Origin: Polaribacter sp. BAL334
GTDB lineage: Bacteria; Bacteroidota; Bacteroidia; Flavobacteriales; Flavobacteriaceae
Assembly: GCF_015767435.1 (NCBI RefSeq)
Contig: NZ_JADWOV010000283.1
Span: 1-64,000, forward strand
Direction of reading: 5' to 3'
Length of the DNA stretch: 64,000 bases
This document shows positions 1 to 7,437 of the stretch, piece after piece. The first letter of the stretch is position 1. Each line of letters opens with the position of its first letter. The notes under the pieces were generated by a model, which made no database searches, was not told the DNA's origin, and saw only the letters and a list, made by a program, of their open reading frames with translations. The translations under genes and the position numbers were made by a program.

Positions 1-422
1 TATTCAACGCCTTTATCCTCAAAATCAGCAATGTTGTCAATCAATGGTTTTCTGGGTTCAAAACTTCCTAATCCACCAGCAATTGCCACAATTTTTGCAT
101 GGTGTTTGGTGCCTTTATTGGTCGTTACTATAAAAGTTTCGGTTGCTTGTTTTTCAATGGTTTCTGCTCGTTCACCAAGCGTAAATCCTGGCTCAAATTG
201 TTTGATTTGCTCTAGCAATTTATCCGTCAAATCACCTGCTAAAATTTCAGGATATGCAGGGATATCATAAATCGGTTTTTTAGGATAAATCTCCGAACAT
301 TGTCCTCCAGGTTGAGGCAAAGCATCAATCAAATGACAACGTAATTTTAACAATCCTGCCTCAAAAACTGTGAATAACCCTGTGGGACCAGCTCCAATAA
401 TCAATATATCTGTTGTAATCAT
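1..422 (-). CDS. Ferredoxin--NADP reductase, TrxB-like (partial, C-terminus off the left edge)
   Basis: The start codon is at 422 and about 140 codons lie in the window. The N-terminus has the FAD-binding Rossmann motif IIGAGPTGL (residues 7-15) and then GGQCSEIYPKKPIYDIPAYP, the pattern of type 2 ferredoxin-NADP reductases (YumC-like, thioredoxin-reductase fold). The family is an FAD flavoenzyme moving electrons between NADPH and ferredoxin. It is the last visible gene of the sulfate-assimilation operon, 40 nt after the siroheme gene. I infer that it supplies reduced ferredoxin to the sulfite reductase encoded upstream. A general thioredoxin reductase is less likely, because no CxxC redox pair is seen in the visible part, although that pair would lie further on. 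Confidence 0.85.
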   Translation of the reverse strand, partial: MITTDILIIGAGPTGLFTVFEAGLLKLRCHLIDALPQPGGQCSEIYPKKPIYDIPAYPEILAGDLTDKLLEQIKQFEPGFTLGERAETIEKQATETFIVTTNKGTKHHAKIVAIAGGLGSFEPRKPLIDNIADFEDKGVE

Positions 423-462
423 TTTATAAAATTTGCTTTTTGCTATTTGCTCTTAGTCTTTT

Positions 463-1038
463 TTATTTTTCAACTAAGCTCTTTGTAAACTCGTTTAATT
501 TTTCGACTTTTTCTTCAAAATTTCCTTTGATGGTTTTTCTATATTCATTCAAATTTTTCACCAAATCATCAATATCATCAGGAATAATATCTTCAAAAAA
601 TTGACGCAATCTTTTGGCTGTTGTTGGTGATTTTCCATTGGTTGAAATGGCAATTTTTACATTTCCTTTGGTGACAATTCCGCCCATGTAAAAATCACAA
701 AAAGGTGGATTATCTGCCACATTAACCAAGATATTTTTTGCTTTACAATCCTTATAAACTTGAATATTTACATCCAAATTATCAGTGGTTGCAATCACAA
801 TTTGTTTGTTTTTCAAATACGATTTTTTGTAAGTATCATCAATCAATTGGATTTGAAACTTTGCTGCAAACTCTTTGGTTTCCTCACGAAAAAAAGGCGC
901 CACTAAAGTCACATTGGCATCTGGACTTGACTTCAATAAAAAAGACATTTTTTCGAGTGCCACATATCCTCCACCCACAATTAAAATCTGTAATTGATGC
1001 GTTTTTAAAAAAATGGGATATAAATTATTACGTTCCAT
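463..1038 (-). CDS. Precorrin-2 dehydrogenase / sirohydrochlorin ferrochelatase (siroheme synthase N-terminal type)
   Basis: A 191-residue protein with an N-terminal NAD-binding Rossmann motif (ILIVGGGYVALEKM, residues 18-31) and the family signature ISTNGKSPTTAKRLR around residue 132. This is the CysG N-terminal/Met8p family, which oxidises precorrin-2 to sirohydrochlorin and often also inserts iron to make siroheme. Its start overlaps the end of the cobA-type gene by 11 nt, so the two are translationally coupled. The product is the siroheme cofactor needed by the sulfite reductase two genes upstream. Whether this short form also has chelatase activity cannot be told from the sequence. Confidence 0.9.
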   Translation of the reverse strand: MERNNLYPIFLKTHQLQILIVGGGYVALEKMSFLLKSSPDANVTLVAPFFREETKEFAAKFQIQLIDDTYKKSYLKNKQIVIATTDNLDVNIQVYKDCKAKNILVNVADNPPFCDFYMGGIVTKGNVKIAISTNGKSPTTAKRLRQFFEDIIPDDIDDLVKNLNEYRKTIKGNFEEKVEKLNEFTKSLVEK

Positions 1039-1861
1039 AAACAGCTGAATTGAGTTGAAATTGATACTGATGTTGGATGTTTATCATCGTTTCACGATGT
1101 TTGACAACTTCGCCAAAAATGATGATTGCTGGATTACTTAATTGTTCATTTTCAACAACTTGCTCAATGGTATCCACAATTCCAATGCCTATTTTTTCAT
1201 CTGAAGTTGTGCCATTTTGAATGATGGCCACAGGCAACTTATTTTTACCTTGTTGTTGAAATAATTGCACAATTTGAGGTAATTTACTCATGCCCATCAA
1301 AACCACTACAGTGGCATTAGATTTTGCTGCCAATTGAATGTCTGAAGACAATTCATGCGTTTTTGTAGTACCTGTAATCACCCAAAAACTTTCTGAATAT
1401 CCACGTTTTGTCAATGGAATGTTTTGACTTCCAGGCACAGCTAATGCTGAGGAAATCCCAGGAACAAAGGCTGTTTCTAAACCAAATTTTGCTGCATATT
1501 CAATCTCTTCTGCACCTCTTCCAAAAATAAAAGGATCTCCTCCTTTTAGGCGAACTACATGTCCGAATTTGTTAGCACGCGCCACAATCAATTCGTTAAT
1601 TTGTTCTTGCTGATACGCATAACATCCTTTTCTTTTTCCAACAAATATGAGTTCTGCTTTTGGATTTACGTAGTTTAAAATTTCTTCATTTACCAAAGCA
1701 TCATACAAAACCACATCAGCCGTTTTTAAAACTTTCATTGCTTTTACAGTAATCAAATCTACATCTCCAGGACCAGCTCCAACCACCGTTAAAAGCCCCC
1801 TAACCCCCAAAGGGGGAAAAGTAATTTCTTTATAATTGTGAATAGTATTCATTTTTTTCAT
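1028..1861 (-). CDS. cobA: Uroporphyrinogen-III C-methyltransferase with repeat-derived N-terminal extension
   Basis: A 277-residue SAM-dependent methyltransferase of the CobA/CysG C-terminal family. LTVVGAGPGDVDLITVKA (from residue 24) and GRGAEEIEYAAKFG followed by VPGISSALAVPG are the family SAM-binding and active-site motifs. It methylates uroporphyrinogen III twice to precorrin-2, the first step of the siroheme branch. The family usually starts a few residues before the TVVGAGPGD motif. Here about 23 residues precede it, including FPPLGVRG, which is encoded by a GC-rich palindromic repeat at about 1796-1818. Two ATG codons (1861 and 1852) are possible starts. It sits 28 nt downstream of the sulfite reductase gene. 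Confidence 0.93.
   Translation of the reverse strand: MKKMNTIHNYKEITFPPLGVRGLLTVVGAGPGDVDLITVKAMKVLKTADVVLYDALVNEEILNYVNPKAELIFVGKRKGCYAYQQEQINELIVARANKFGHVVRLKGGDPFIFGRGAEEIEYAAKFGLETAFVPGISSALAVPGSQNIPLTKRGYSESFWVITGTTKTHELSSDIQLAAKSNATVVVLMGMSKLPQIVQLFQQQGKNKLPVAIIQNGTTSDEKIGIGIVDTIEQVVENEQLSNPAIIIFGEVVKHRETMINIQHQYQFQLNSAVYGT
1796..1818 (-). repeat. GC-rich palindromic repeat inside cobA reading frame
   Basis: The plus strand shows CCCCCTAACCCCCAAAGGGGG, a G/C-only inverted repeat (CCCCC-AAA-GGGGG at 1804-1816) in an otherwise AT-rich region. It is read in frame as FPPLGVRG in the N-terminal extension of the methyltransferase. Two related GC-rich tracts lie at 5247-5278 and 5421-5444 in the same operon. 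Similar CTAACCCCCAAAGGGGG sequences are, from memory, scattered in Flavobacteriaceae genomes. I cannot check copy number here. Confidence 0.7.
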
Positions 1862-1889
1862 GTCATTTTACCTTAAAAAAATAAAATAC

Positions 1890-3995
1890 TTATTGATTTT
1901 CTTTTAAAAAGGAAGTTTCTAATTTTCTATATTCCCTTACTTTTTGTAAAAAGTAACTGGCATCTTCAATGTATTTTTCTGAAAAAACGGCTGTTGGTTT
2001 TTGTTCTTGAATTTGATAAATCAACTTCGAAAAAGTGGTCTCTAAACCAATCTTATCTGAAGAAATAAAAACCTCATCAAACTGTTGAATGATGTTTGCA
2101 TGAGAATTTGTACTGATATCTTCTGACAATAACATCGCTTTTGCAGAATTCACTAAAGAACTGTAAGCATGATAAATAGCATTCGAATACACCCTATTTT
2201 GATGTGATTCTTTTGCTTTTTCGATTTTTTCCTCACTTTCTAAAAATAAGGTTGCAATCAAATCAATCACTACTCCTGCACATTCTCCAATGCCAATTTC
2301 TTGAACATAGGTTTCGCTGTTTCCCCAATCAATAAAATCGTCTTGAGTAAGATTTGTAGCATCTTGTAAATCACTCAAAAAATCATAAAAATATTTTTTC
2401 CCTTTTGCTGCATAATACTCAGTAAAATTGCTTCCATGGGCATTTTTTTCAAAATCATTTAGAATTCTACGCAATGCTTCAGGACCTCTTTTACTTGGAA
2501 TTTTCACGATTTTATCTGCAAAAATACCTTTCCCATTTCCTAAATTTCCACCACCCAACAAAACTTGTAGGGCAGGAGCAACCAATTTTTCAGGAGTTCT
2601 TACAGACATTCCTTGAAAACCAATATGCGCCATATTGTGTTGCCCACAAGCATTCATACAACCACTGATTTTGATGACCAAATCTTCATTTGCTAAAAGT
2701 TGTGGATATTCTGTTTTGATAACATCTTCCAACTTTTCAGCAATTCCTGTACTGCTTGCAATTCCCAAATTACAAGTATCTGTTCCTGGGCAAGCTGTGA
2801 TGTCAACAGCCTTGTTGTAGCCTGGTTCTGCAAAGTTTAATTTTGTCAATTCTGAATAGAAAAACTCTAACAATTCTTCTTTTACAAAAGGAATAATTAA
2901 ATTTTGACGCAACGTAAAACGGATTTCAGAAGCTGCATATTTTGATACTAAATCAGCCAATTTTCTGGCAGTATCTGTGTAAAAATTACCCAATAAAACT
3001 TTCACTCCAATAGCAACATATCCTTTTTGCTTCTGAGGAATTACGTTGGTTGATTTCCAAATTTCAAATTGTTTTTTATCAGAAATTGTCACTTCAGGAA
3101 TTTGTGAAATTTGTGCTGGTTTTGTTGTTTCATAATTTTCAACATCAATTTCAACGGATTTGAATTCAATGGCATTTTGTTCAGCAGCCACTAAATCTTT
3201 AAAATCTTCCAATCCAATATCATTGATTAAGAATTTCAAACGAGCTTTTCCCCTGCTTTTTCGTTCTCCATATCTATCAAAAACACGTAAAATTCCTTCC
3301 ATTGTTGGAATTATTTTATCCGAAGGTAAAAATTCGTACAGCACATCTGCATGACGTGGTTGCGAACCCAAACCTCCAGCAATCAGCACTTTAAATCCAC
3401 GAATTTCATTTTCAATTTTGGCAATAAAACCCAAATCATGCATATACGAAAGCCCTGAATCAGCATCAGAAGCAGAAAACGAAACTTTGAATTTTCGTCC
3501 CATTTCTTGACAAAAAGGATTTCTTAAAAAGAATTTAAAAACGGCATCCGCATAAGGCGAAACATCAAAAGGTTCGTCAATATCTATGCCTGCAGTTTCT
3601 GAGGCAGTCACATTTCTAACCGTATTTCCACAAGCTTCACGCAACGTAACATCGTCTTTTTCTAATTCAGCCCACAATTCAGGTGTTCTGTTCAAATCAA
3701 CATAATGAATTTGGATATCTTGACGCGTTGTAATGTGTAATTTTCCTGTTGAATATTCATCAGAAACGTTCGCAATTCTATGCAATTGATTGCTTTTTAC
3801 TTTACCATAAGGCAGTTTTATACGAATCATTTGAACGCCTTGTTGACGCTGACCATAGACGCCTCTTGCCAATCGCAAACTTCTGAATTTCTCTTCATCA
3901 ATTTGTAAATTGTTGTATTGTGCTATTTTATCAGCCAATTCAATGATGTCTTTTTCAACAACTGGATTTTCTATTTCTGTTCTAAAACTTTTCAT
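1890..3995 (-). CDS. Ferredoxin-type sulfite reductase with C-terminal HEPN-like domain
   Basis: A 701-residue protein. Residues 1 to about 560 are a siroheme/4Fe-4S nitrite/sulfite reductase: two ferrodoxin-like half domains, TTRQDIQIHYVD (89-100), and the cluster ligands Cys402, Cys408 (CPGTDTC) and Cys446, Cys450 (CMNAC). The reaction is six-electron reduction of sulfite to sulfide. The neighbours (cysH, cysD, cysN and siroheme genes) argue for sulfite rather than nitrite. Residues from about 575 to 695 form an extra helical domain (ECAGVVIDLIATLF, then RVYSNAIYHAYSSLVNSAKAM) that looks like a HEPN fold. Ordinary sulfite reductase hemoproteins end near 560-590 residues. The canonical RxxxxH RNase motif of toxin HEPNs is not clearly present (Arg601 and His609 are eight residues apart), so the role of the tail is unknown. 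Confidence 0.92.
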   Translation of the reverse strand: MKSFRTEIENPVVEKDIIELADKIAQYNNLQIDEEKFRSLRLARGVYGQRQQGVQMIRIKLPYGKVKSNQLHRIANVSDEYSTGKLHITTRQDIQIHYVDLNRTPELWAELEKDDVTLREACGNTVRNVTASETAGIDIDEPFDVSPYADAVFKFFLRNPFCQEMGRKFKVSFSASDADSGLSYMHDLGFIAKIENEIRGFKVLIAGGLGSQPRHADVLYEFLPSDKIIPTMEGILRVFDRYGERKSRGKARLKFLINDIGLEDFKDLVAAEQNAIEFKSVEIDVENYETTKPAQISQIPEVTISDKKQFEIWKSTNVIPQKQKGYVAIGVKVLLGNFYTDTARKLADLVSKYAASEIRFTLRQNLIIPFVKEELLEFFYSELTKLNFAEPGYNKAVDITACPGTDTCNLGIASSTGIAEKLEDVIKTEYPQLLANEDLVIKISGCMNACGQHNMAHIGFQGMSVRTPEKLVAPALQVLLGGGNLGNGKGIFADKIVKIPSKRGPEALRRILNDFEKNAHGSNFTEYYAAKGKKYFYDFLSDLQDATNLTQDDFIDWGNSETYVQEIGIGECAGVVIDLIATLFLESEEKIEKAKESHQNRVYSNAIYHAYSSLVNSAKAMLLSEDISTNSHANIIQQFDEVFISSDKIGLETTFSKLIYQIQEQKPTAVFSEKYIEDASYFLQKVREYRKLETSFLKENQ

Positions 3996-4004
3996 TTTTT
4001 CAGT

Positions 4005-5309
4005 TTATTTTATGAATCCAACACCTACAGTATTATTGGTTTTTGGATTGATTAAGATAAAAGCGCCATTGTATTTATGTTTTTTATACGTATCAAAAAA
4101 AAGCGGTTTGCTAACTTTGATTTGAATATCACCAATTTGATTTAAAGTCAAAGCTGTTGGATTTTCTTCAACTCCAGAAAAATCGGTTTTTAAAATAGTT
4201 GATATTTGGGTAATTTTTGCTTGTACATCGTTGACACCATGTTTCAAATAATATTTTTGAGAGTTTTGAAGCGGCTCTTTATCCATCCAACAAATAGTTG
4301 CTTCCAAGTCTTTTGAAATCGTCGGAATTTCATCAATCTTCACAATCATATCACCTCTACTCACATTTACATCATCTGTTAAAGTGATGGAAACCGAACT
4401 TCCTGAAAGCGCTGTGTCAAACTCTTGATCAAAAAAATTGATATTTTTGATGGTCGATTTTGTCAAAGAAGGCAACACCAAAATTGGGTCTCCAACAGAA
4501 AAATCACCACCATAAATTTTCCCAGCATAAGCTCTAAAATCATGATATTCAGCTGTTTTTGGTCTGATTACAGTTTGTACAGGAAATCGAGCTTTTGTGT
4601 TTTCATTGATTTGAGTTGTATCGATATTTTCTAAATAATGCAATAACGTTTCACCTTGATACCATGACATTTTTGTTGATTTTTCAACTACATTATCACC
4701 ATTCAACGCAGAAATTGGAATGAATGTAATTTTTTGGGTTTCAAAATCACTTTTGGTTGCTAAATAGTTAATTTCATTTTTGATGGTTTGAAACTTTTCT
4801 TCCGAAAAATTCACCAAATCCATTTTATTCACAGCAACAATTACTTCTTTAATTCGCAATAAATTATTGATAAAAAAATGACGATACGTTTGTTCAACAA
4901 CACCATTTCTAGCATCCACCAAAATGATAGAAGCTTGTGCATTTGAAGCGCCAGTAACCATATTTCGAGTGTATTCCACATGACCAGGAGAATCAGCAAT
5001 GATAAAACTTTTGGCAGGTGTAGAAAAATAAATATGCGCTACATCAATGGTAATTCCTTGTTCACGTTCTGCAATTAAACCATCAGTTGCTAGTGAAAAA
5101 TCCAAATAATCAAAACCTCGTTGTTTGCTTTTTTCTTCAATGGCTTTTAATTTATCCGTTGTTAACGACTTTGTATCGTATAAAAGTCGACCAATTAAAG
5201 TGCTTTTTCCATCATCTACACTTCCTGCTGTTGCTATTTTTAGGTGCCCCATCCCAACCTTCCCCAAAGGGAAAGGAGTTGAATTCGTTTTTGTTTTTGC
5301 GTAACTCAT
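4005..5309 (-). CDS. cysN: Sulfate adenylyltransferase subunit 1 (GTPase)
   Basis: A 434-residue EF-Tu-like GTPase with the P-loop AGSVDDGKST (residues 29-38), the G3 motif DSPGHVEYTRNM and the G4 motif NKMDL. CysN hydrolyses GTP to drive formation of adenosine 5'-phosphosulfate by CysD. It has no APS kinase (CysC) domain at its C-terminus, and no cysC is seen in the window. Its start (5309) lies 137 nt beyond cysD. The N-terminus before the conserved LKIATAGSVDDGKST carries about 20 extra residues containing PFPLGKVGMG, which come from a GC-rich repeat. Gene order cysD-cysN matches most bacteria. Confidence 0.95.
   Translation of the reverse strand: MSYAKTKTNSTPFPLGKVGMGHLKIATAGSVDDGKSTLIGRLLYDTKSLTTDKLKAIEEKSKQRGFDYLDFSLATDGLIAEREQGITIDVAHIYFSTPAKSFIIADSPGHVEYTRNMVTGASNAQASIILVDARNGVVEQTYRHFFINNLLRIKEVIVAVNKMDLVNFSEEKFQTIKNEINYLATKSDFETQKITFIPISALNGDNVVEKSTKMSWYQGETLLHYLENIDTTQINENTKARFPVQTVIRPKTAEYHDFRAYAGKIYGGDFSVGDPILVLPSLTKSTIKNINFFDQEFDTALSGSSVSITLTDDVNVSRGDMIVKIDEIPTISKDLEATICWMDKEPLQNSQKYYLKHGVNDVQAKITQISTILKTDFSGVEENPTALTLNQIGDIQIKVSKPLFFDTYKKHKYNGAFILINPKTNNTVGVGFIK
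5247..5278 (-). repeat. GC-rich repeat inside cysN reading frame
   Basis: On the minus strand this reads CTCCTTTCCCTTTGGGG, then AAGGTTGGGATGGGGC, a G/C-rich segment with a TCCCTTTGGGGA palindrome. It encodes TPFPLGKVGMG at the start of CysN. The segment CTCCTTTCCC is shared with the intergenic copy at 5421-5444. It appears to have added an N-terminal peptide without breaking the frame. Confidence 0.65.
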
Positions 5310-5446
5310 AAGTCAATTCAAAACCTCCAAAAAAGAAGGAACTCATGTTGAGTATTATTTTTATTTATTTTAGTTCTGAAAATTTCAATACTTATTTTCT
5401 TGGATTTATATTTCAATTTTCTCCCCTTTGTGGGAAAGGAGGCTCT
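5310..5446. other. cysD-cysN spacer with third GC-rich repeat copy
   Basis: A 137-nt gap inside an otherwise tightly packed operon. At 5421-5444 the minus strand reads GCCTCCTTTCCCACAAAGGGG, a hairpin-forming GC-rich element sharing CTCCTTTCCC with the copy in cysN. No ORF or second promoter was recognised. The hairpin lies just after the cysD stop and could act as a weak terminator or mRNA stabiliser between the two subunits. Confidence 0.5.
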
Positions 5447-6352
5447 TTAAAAATATCCCTGTTGTTTGCGTTTTTCCATGGCTGCTTCTGAACGTGAATC
5501 GTCAATTCTGGCGCCTCTTTCTGAAATAGAAGCGTCTCTAATTTCTTCCACAACTTTATCAATTGTTGCTGCATCAGAAATCACAGCTGCTGTACAACTC
5601 ATATCACCCACAGTTCTAAAACGCACAGTTCTTTCTATAACTTCCTCATATTCATCTCTATAAACCACATCGTCATTGGCAGACCAAATGAATCCATCAC
5701 GAATAAATGTTTTTCTTTTGTGCGCGAAATAAATAGACGGAATTTCGATTTGCTCTTTTTCAATGTAAGACCAAACGTCTAATTCTGTCCAATTTGAAAT
5801 AGGAAAAACACGCACATTTTGACCCAATTCAATGCGTCCATTGAGCATATCAAACAATTCTGGACGTTGGTTTTTTTCATCCCATTGTCCAAAATCATCT
5901 CTCACAGAAAAAATATGTTCTTTGGCTCTTGCTTTTTCTTCATCTCTTCTTGCGCCTCCAATACACGCATCAAAATCAAACTCTTCAATGGCATCTAACA
6001 AGGTTTCTGTTTGCAAAATATTTCTACTTGCATACCTTCCTTTTTCCTCTTTTACTTTGCCATTATCAATGTTGTCTTGCACATTTCTAATGATTAATTC
6101 CAAACCTAATTCTTGAACCAATTTGTCTCTAAATGCAATCGTTTCAGGAAAATTATGACCTGTATCTATGTGCAATAATGGAAAAGGAATTTTTGCAGGA
6201 TAAAACGCTTTTTGCGCCAAACGCACCAATGTAATGCTATCTTTTCCGCCAGAAAAAAGCAACACAGGACGTTCAAATTGGGCAACAACCTCTCTAAAAA
6301 TATAAATAGCTTCGCTTTCTAAAGCATTTACTTCCAAGATTTTTTTACTCAT
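5447..6352 (-). CDS. cysD: Sulfate adenylyltransferase subunit 2
   Basis: A 301-residue ATP pyrophosphatase-fold protein with the PP-loop LLFSGGKDSITLVRLA (residues 31-46), followed by LLHIDTGHNFPETIAFRD and the C-terminal signature RIDDSRSEAAMEKRKQQGYF. It joins sulfate and ATP to make APS in the heterodimer with CysN. Full length for the family (about 300 residues). It lies 12 nt after cysH and ahead of cysN. Confidence 0.97.
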   Translation of the reverse strand: MSKKILEVNALESEAIYIFREVVAQFERPVLLFSGGKDSITLVRLAQKAFYPAKIPFPLLHIDTGHNFPETIAFRDKLVQELGLELIIRNVQDNIDNGKVKEEKGRYASRNILQTETLLDAIEEFDFDACIGGARRDEEKARAKEHIFSVRDDFGQWDEKNQRPELFDMLNGRIELGQNVRVFPISNWTELDVWSYIEKEQIEIPSIYFAHKRKTFIRDGFIWSANDDVVYRDEYEEVIERTVRFRTVGDMSCTAAVISDAATIDKVVEEIRDASISERGARIDDSRSEAAMEKRKQQGYF

Positions 6353-6364
6353 TTTTATTATTTT

Positions 6365-6979
6365 TTAAGAATGCAATCCACATTCTCTATTACTTTCAAC
6401 TTTTGTTGGATCAAAATACACAAACTCGTTAGGCAATTGTCTTTCAGACAAATATGTATCTAAATCACTGTCTAACCAATGATAAAATGGACTCACTTTT
6501 AGCATGCCATCTTTGCTTTTTGAAACAATGTCAATACTATCTCTGAACGAAGTTTGACCTTTTCTTAAATTCGTAAACCACACATCTGGCTGATGCTCTT
6601 TCATGGCTCTTGAAAAAGGTTCTAATTTTACTTGCTCTGTAAACAATTGATGTTTTGGATCGTCAATACTAGGCACACCCAAAACCACATTTCTATGCGC
6701 AACTGTTTGTTTTGGAGTGAATAAATGAATGTTTAAATTCAATTTTCCTATCAACAATTCTGCGTGTTTATAGGTTTGAACAGTGTTATAACCTGTATCG
6801 CACCAAATTACTTTGATATCGCTTTTAACAGCTGTAACAGCATGTAAAATCGCCACTTCATAAGGTCTGAAATTTGTGGTGATTATTGGATTTTTTGCAA
6901 TCTCTATTGCCCATTTGATAATTTCTTCTGGACTTTTATCTTGCAATTCTTTGTTGGTTTTTTCTAAATCTAAGTTCAT
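6365..6979 (-). CDS. cysH: Phosphoadenylylsulfate (PAPS/APS) reductase, cluster-free type
   Basis: About 204 residues from the ATG at 6979, which overlaps the TAA of the upstream DUF2061 gene (TAATG) and follows GGGGAAAA. An in-frame ATG at 7006 lies inside that gene and is less likely. The C-terminal ECGLH motif holds the catalytic cysteine, and WFTNLRKGQTSFRDS corresponds to the substrate loop. The paired cysteines (CC and CxxC) that bind 4Fe-4S in APS reductases are absent, as in PAPS-type CysH. The enzyme reduces PAPS or APS to sulfite using thioredoxin. No APS kinase is present nearby, so the true substrate depends on genes elsewhere. Confidence 0.92.
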   Translation of the reverse strand: MNLDLEKTNKELQDKSPEEIIKWAIEIAKNPIITTNFRPYEVAILHAVTAVKSDIKVIWCDTGYNTVQTYKHAELLIGKLNLNIHLFTPKQTVAHRNVVLGVPSIDDPKHQLFTEQVKLEPFSRAMKEHQPDVWFTNLRKGQTSFRDSIDIVSKSKDGMLKVSPFYHWLDSDLDTYLSERQLPNEFVYFDPTKVESNRECGLHS

Positions 6980-7227
6980 TATTTTCCCCATTTTATGGTA
7001 TTCCAAACTCTTTCATGAAAAAAATATAGTATCATTTTTGTCATTACTTCAAGAGATGCTATTGATGCTGCCAACGATATTTTTTGAGTGATAAAATAAG
7101 AAATAACAAGAGTGTCAAGCGTTCCAACAAGTCTCCAACTAATGGCTTTCACAACACTTCTTATAGGTCTTTCAGATTTTTTATCTTCTTCAAAACTTCC
7201 TTTATTTTCGGATTTATTGAATATCAT
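6979..7227 (-). CDS. DUF2061 small membrane protein, first gene of the cys operon
   Basis: An 82-residue protein with RSVVKAISWRLVGTLDTLVISYF (about 22-44) and a second hydrophobic stretch leading to FFHERVWNTIKWGK. This is the DUF2061 pattern: two short membrane helices and conserved SWR and HERVW. The function is unknown, but in many bacteria the family sits in sulfate-assimilation operons. Here it is the promoter-proximal gene and its stop overlaps the cysH start. A role linked to sulfate or sulfite handling at the membrane is inference from context only. Confidence 0.85.
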   Translation of the reverse strand: MIFNKSENKGSFEEDKKSERPIRSVVKAISWRLVGTLDTLVISYFITQKISLAASIASLEVMTKMILYFFHERVWNTIKWGK

Positions 7228-7253
7228 TTGGGTTTCAATTAGTATAGTTAATT

Positions 7254-7272
7254 AATCCTATCTATTTAGTAG
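7254..7272. promoter_or_regulatory. Candidate operator, copy 1 (cys operon)
   Basis: AATCCTAT-N3-TTTAGTAG on the plus strand, within an imperfect palindrome CCTA-N9-TAGG. The same two 8-mers with the same 3-nt spacing recur at 7334-7352. This copy lies just downstream of the -7 box, over the expected transcription start, where a bound repressor would block initiation. The nearby Rrf2-family regulator is the natural candidate to bind it. Confidence 0.5.
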
Positions 7273-7278
7273 GGTATG

Positions 7279-7286
7279 CAAACTTA
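7279..7286 (-). promoter_or_regulatory. -7 box of the cys operon promoter
   Basis: The minus strand reads TAAGTTTG, matching the Bacteroidetes TAnnTTTG element, about 50 nt before the DUF2061 start. No convincing TTG -33 element lies at the usual distance, which is compatible with an activated or repressed promoter. It lies just upstream of one copy of the CTACTAAA-N3-ATAGGATT repeat. Confidence 0.5.
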
Positions 7287-7333
7287 CTGTATTTATATAG
7301 AATTTGTCTTATAAATTTATTAAAATTTACACA

Positions 7334-7352
7334 AATCCTATAGTTTTAGTAG
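7334..7352. promoter_or_regulatory. Candidate operator, copy 2 (cys operon)
   Basis: AATCCTAT-N3-TTTAGTAG, identical at 16 of 16 core positions to copy 1, with exactly 80 nt between equivalent bases. It lies about 50-70 bp upstream of the cys -7 box. The rest of the 210-nt gap (7228-7437) is AT-rich and shows nothing else recognisable. Confidence 0.5.
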
Positions 7353-7437
7353 ATTATAAAAAAATAGTTTGATTTTTTATCAAATTATCAGGAAATAGCT
7401 TGAATAATTGAGGTTTTAAATTGAATTAAAGTAAAAA

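Noticed and set aside
1890..3995. Nitrite reductase as the role of the siroheme enzyme
   Set aside because: The gene family covers both, but all neighbours (cysH, cysD, cysN, siroheme genes) belong to sulfate assimilation and no nitrate genes are present.
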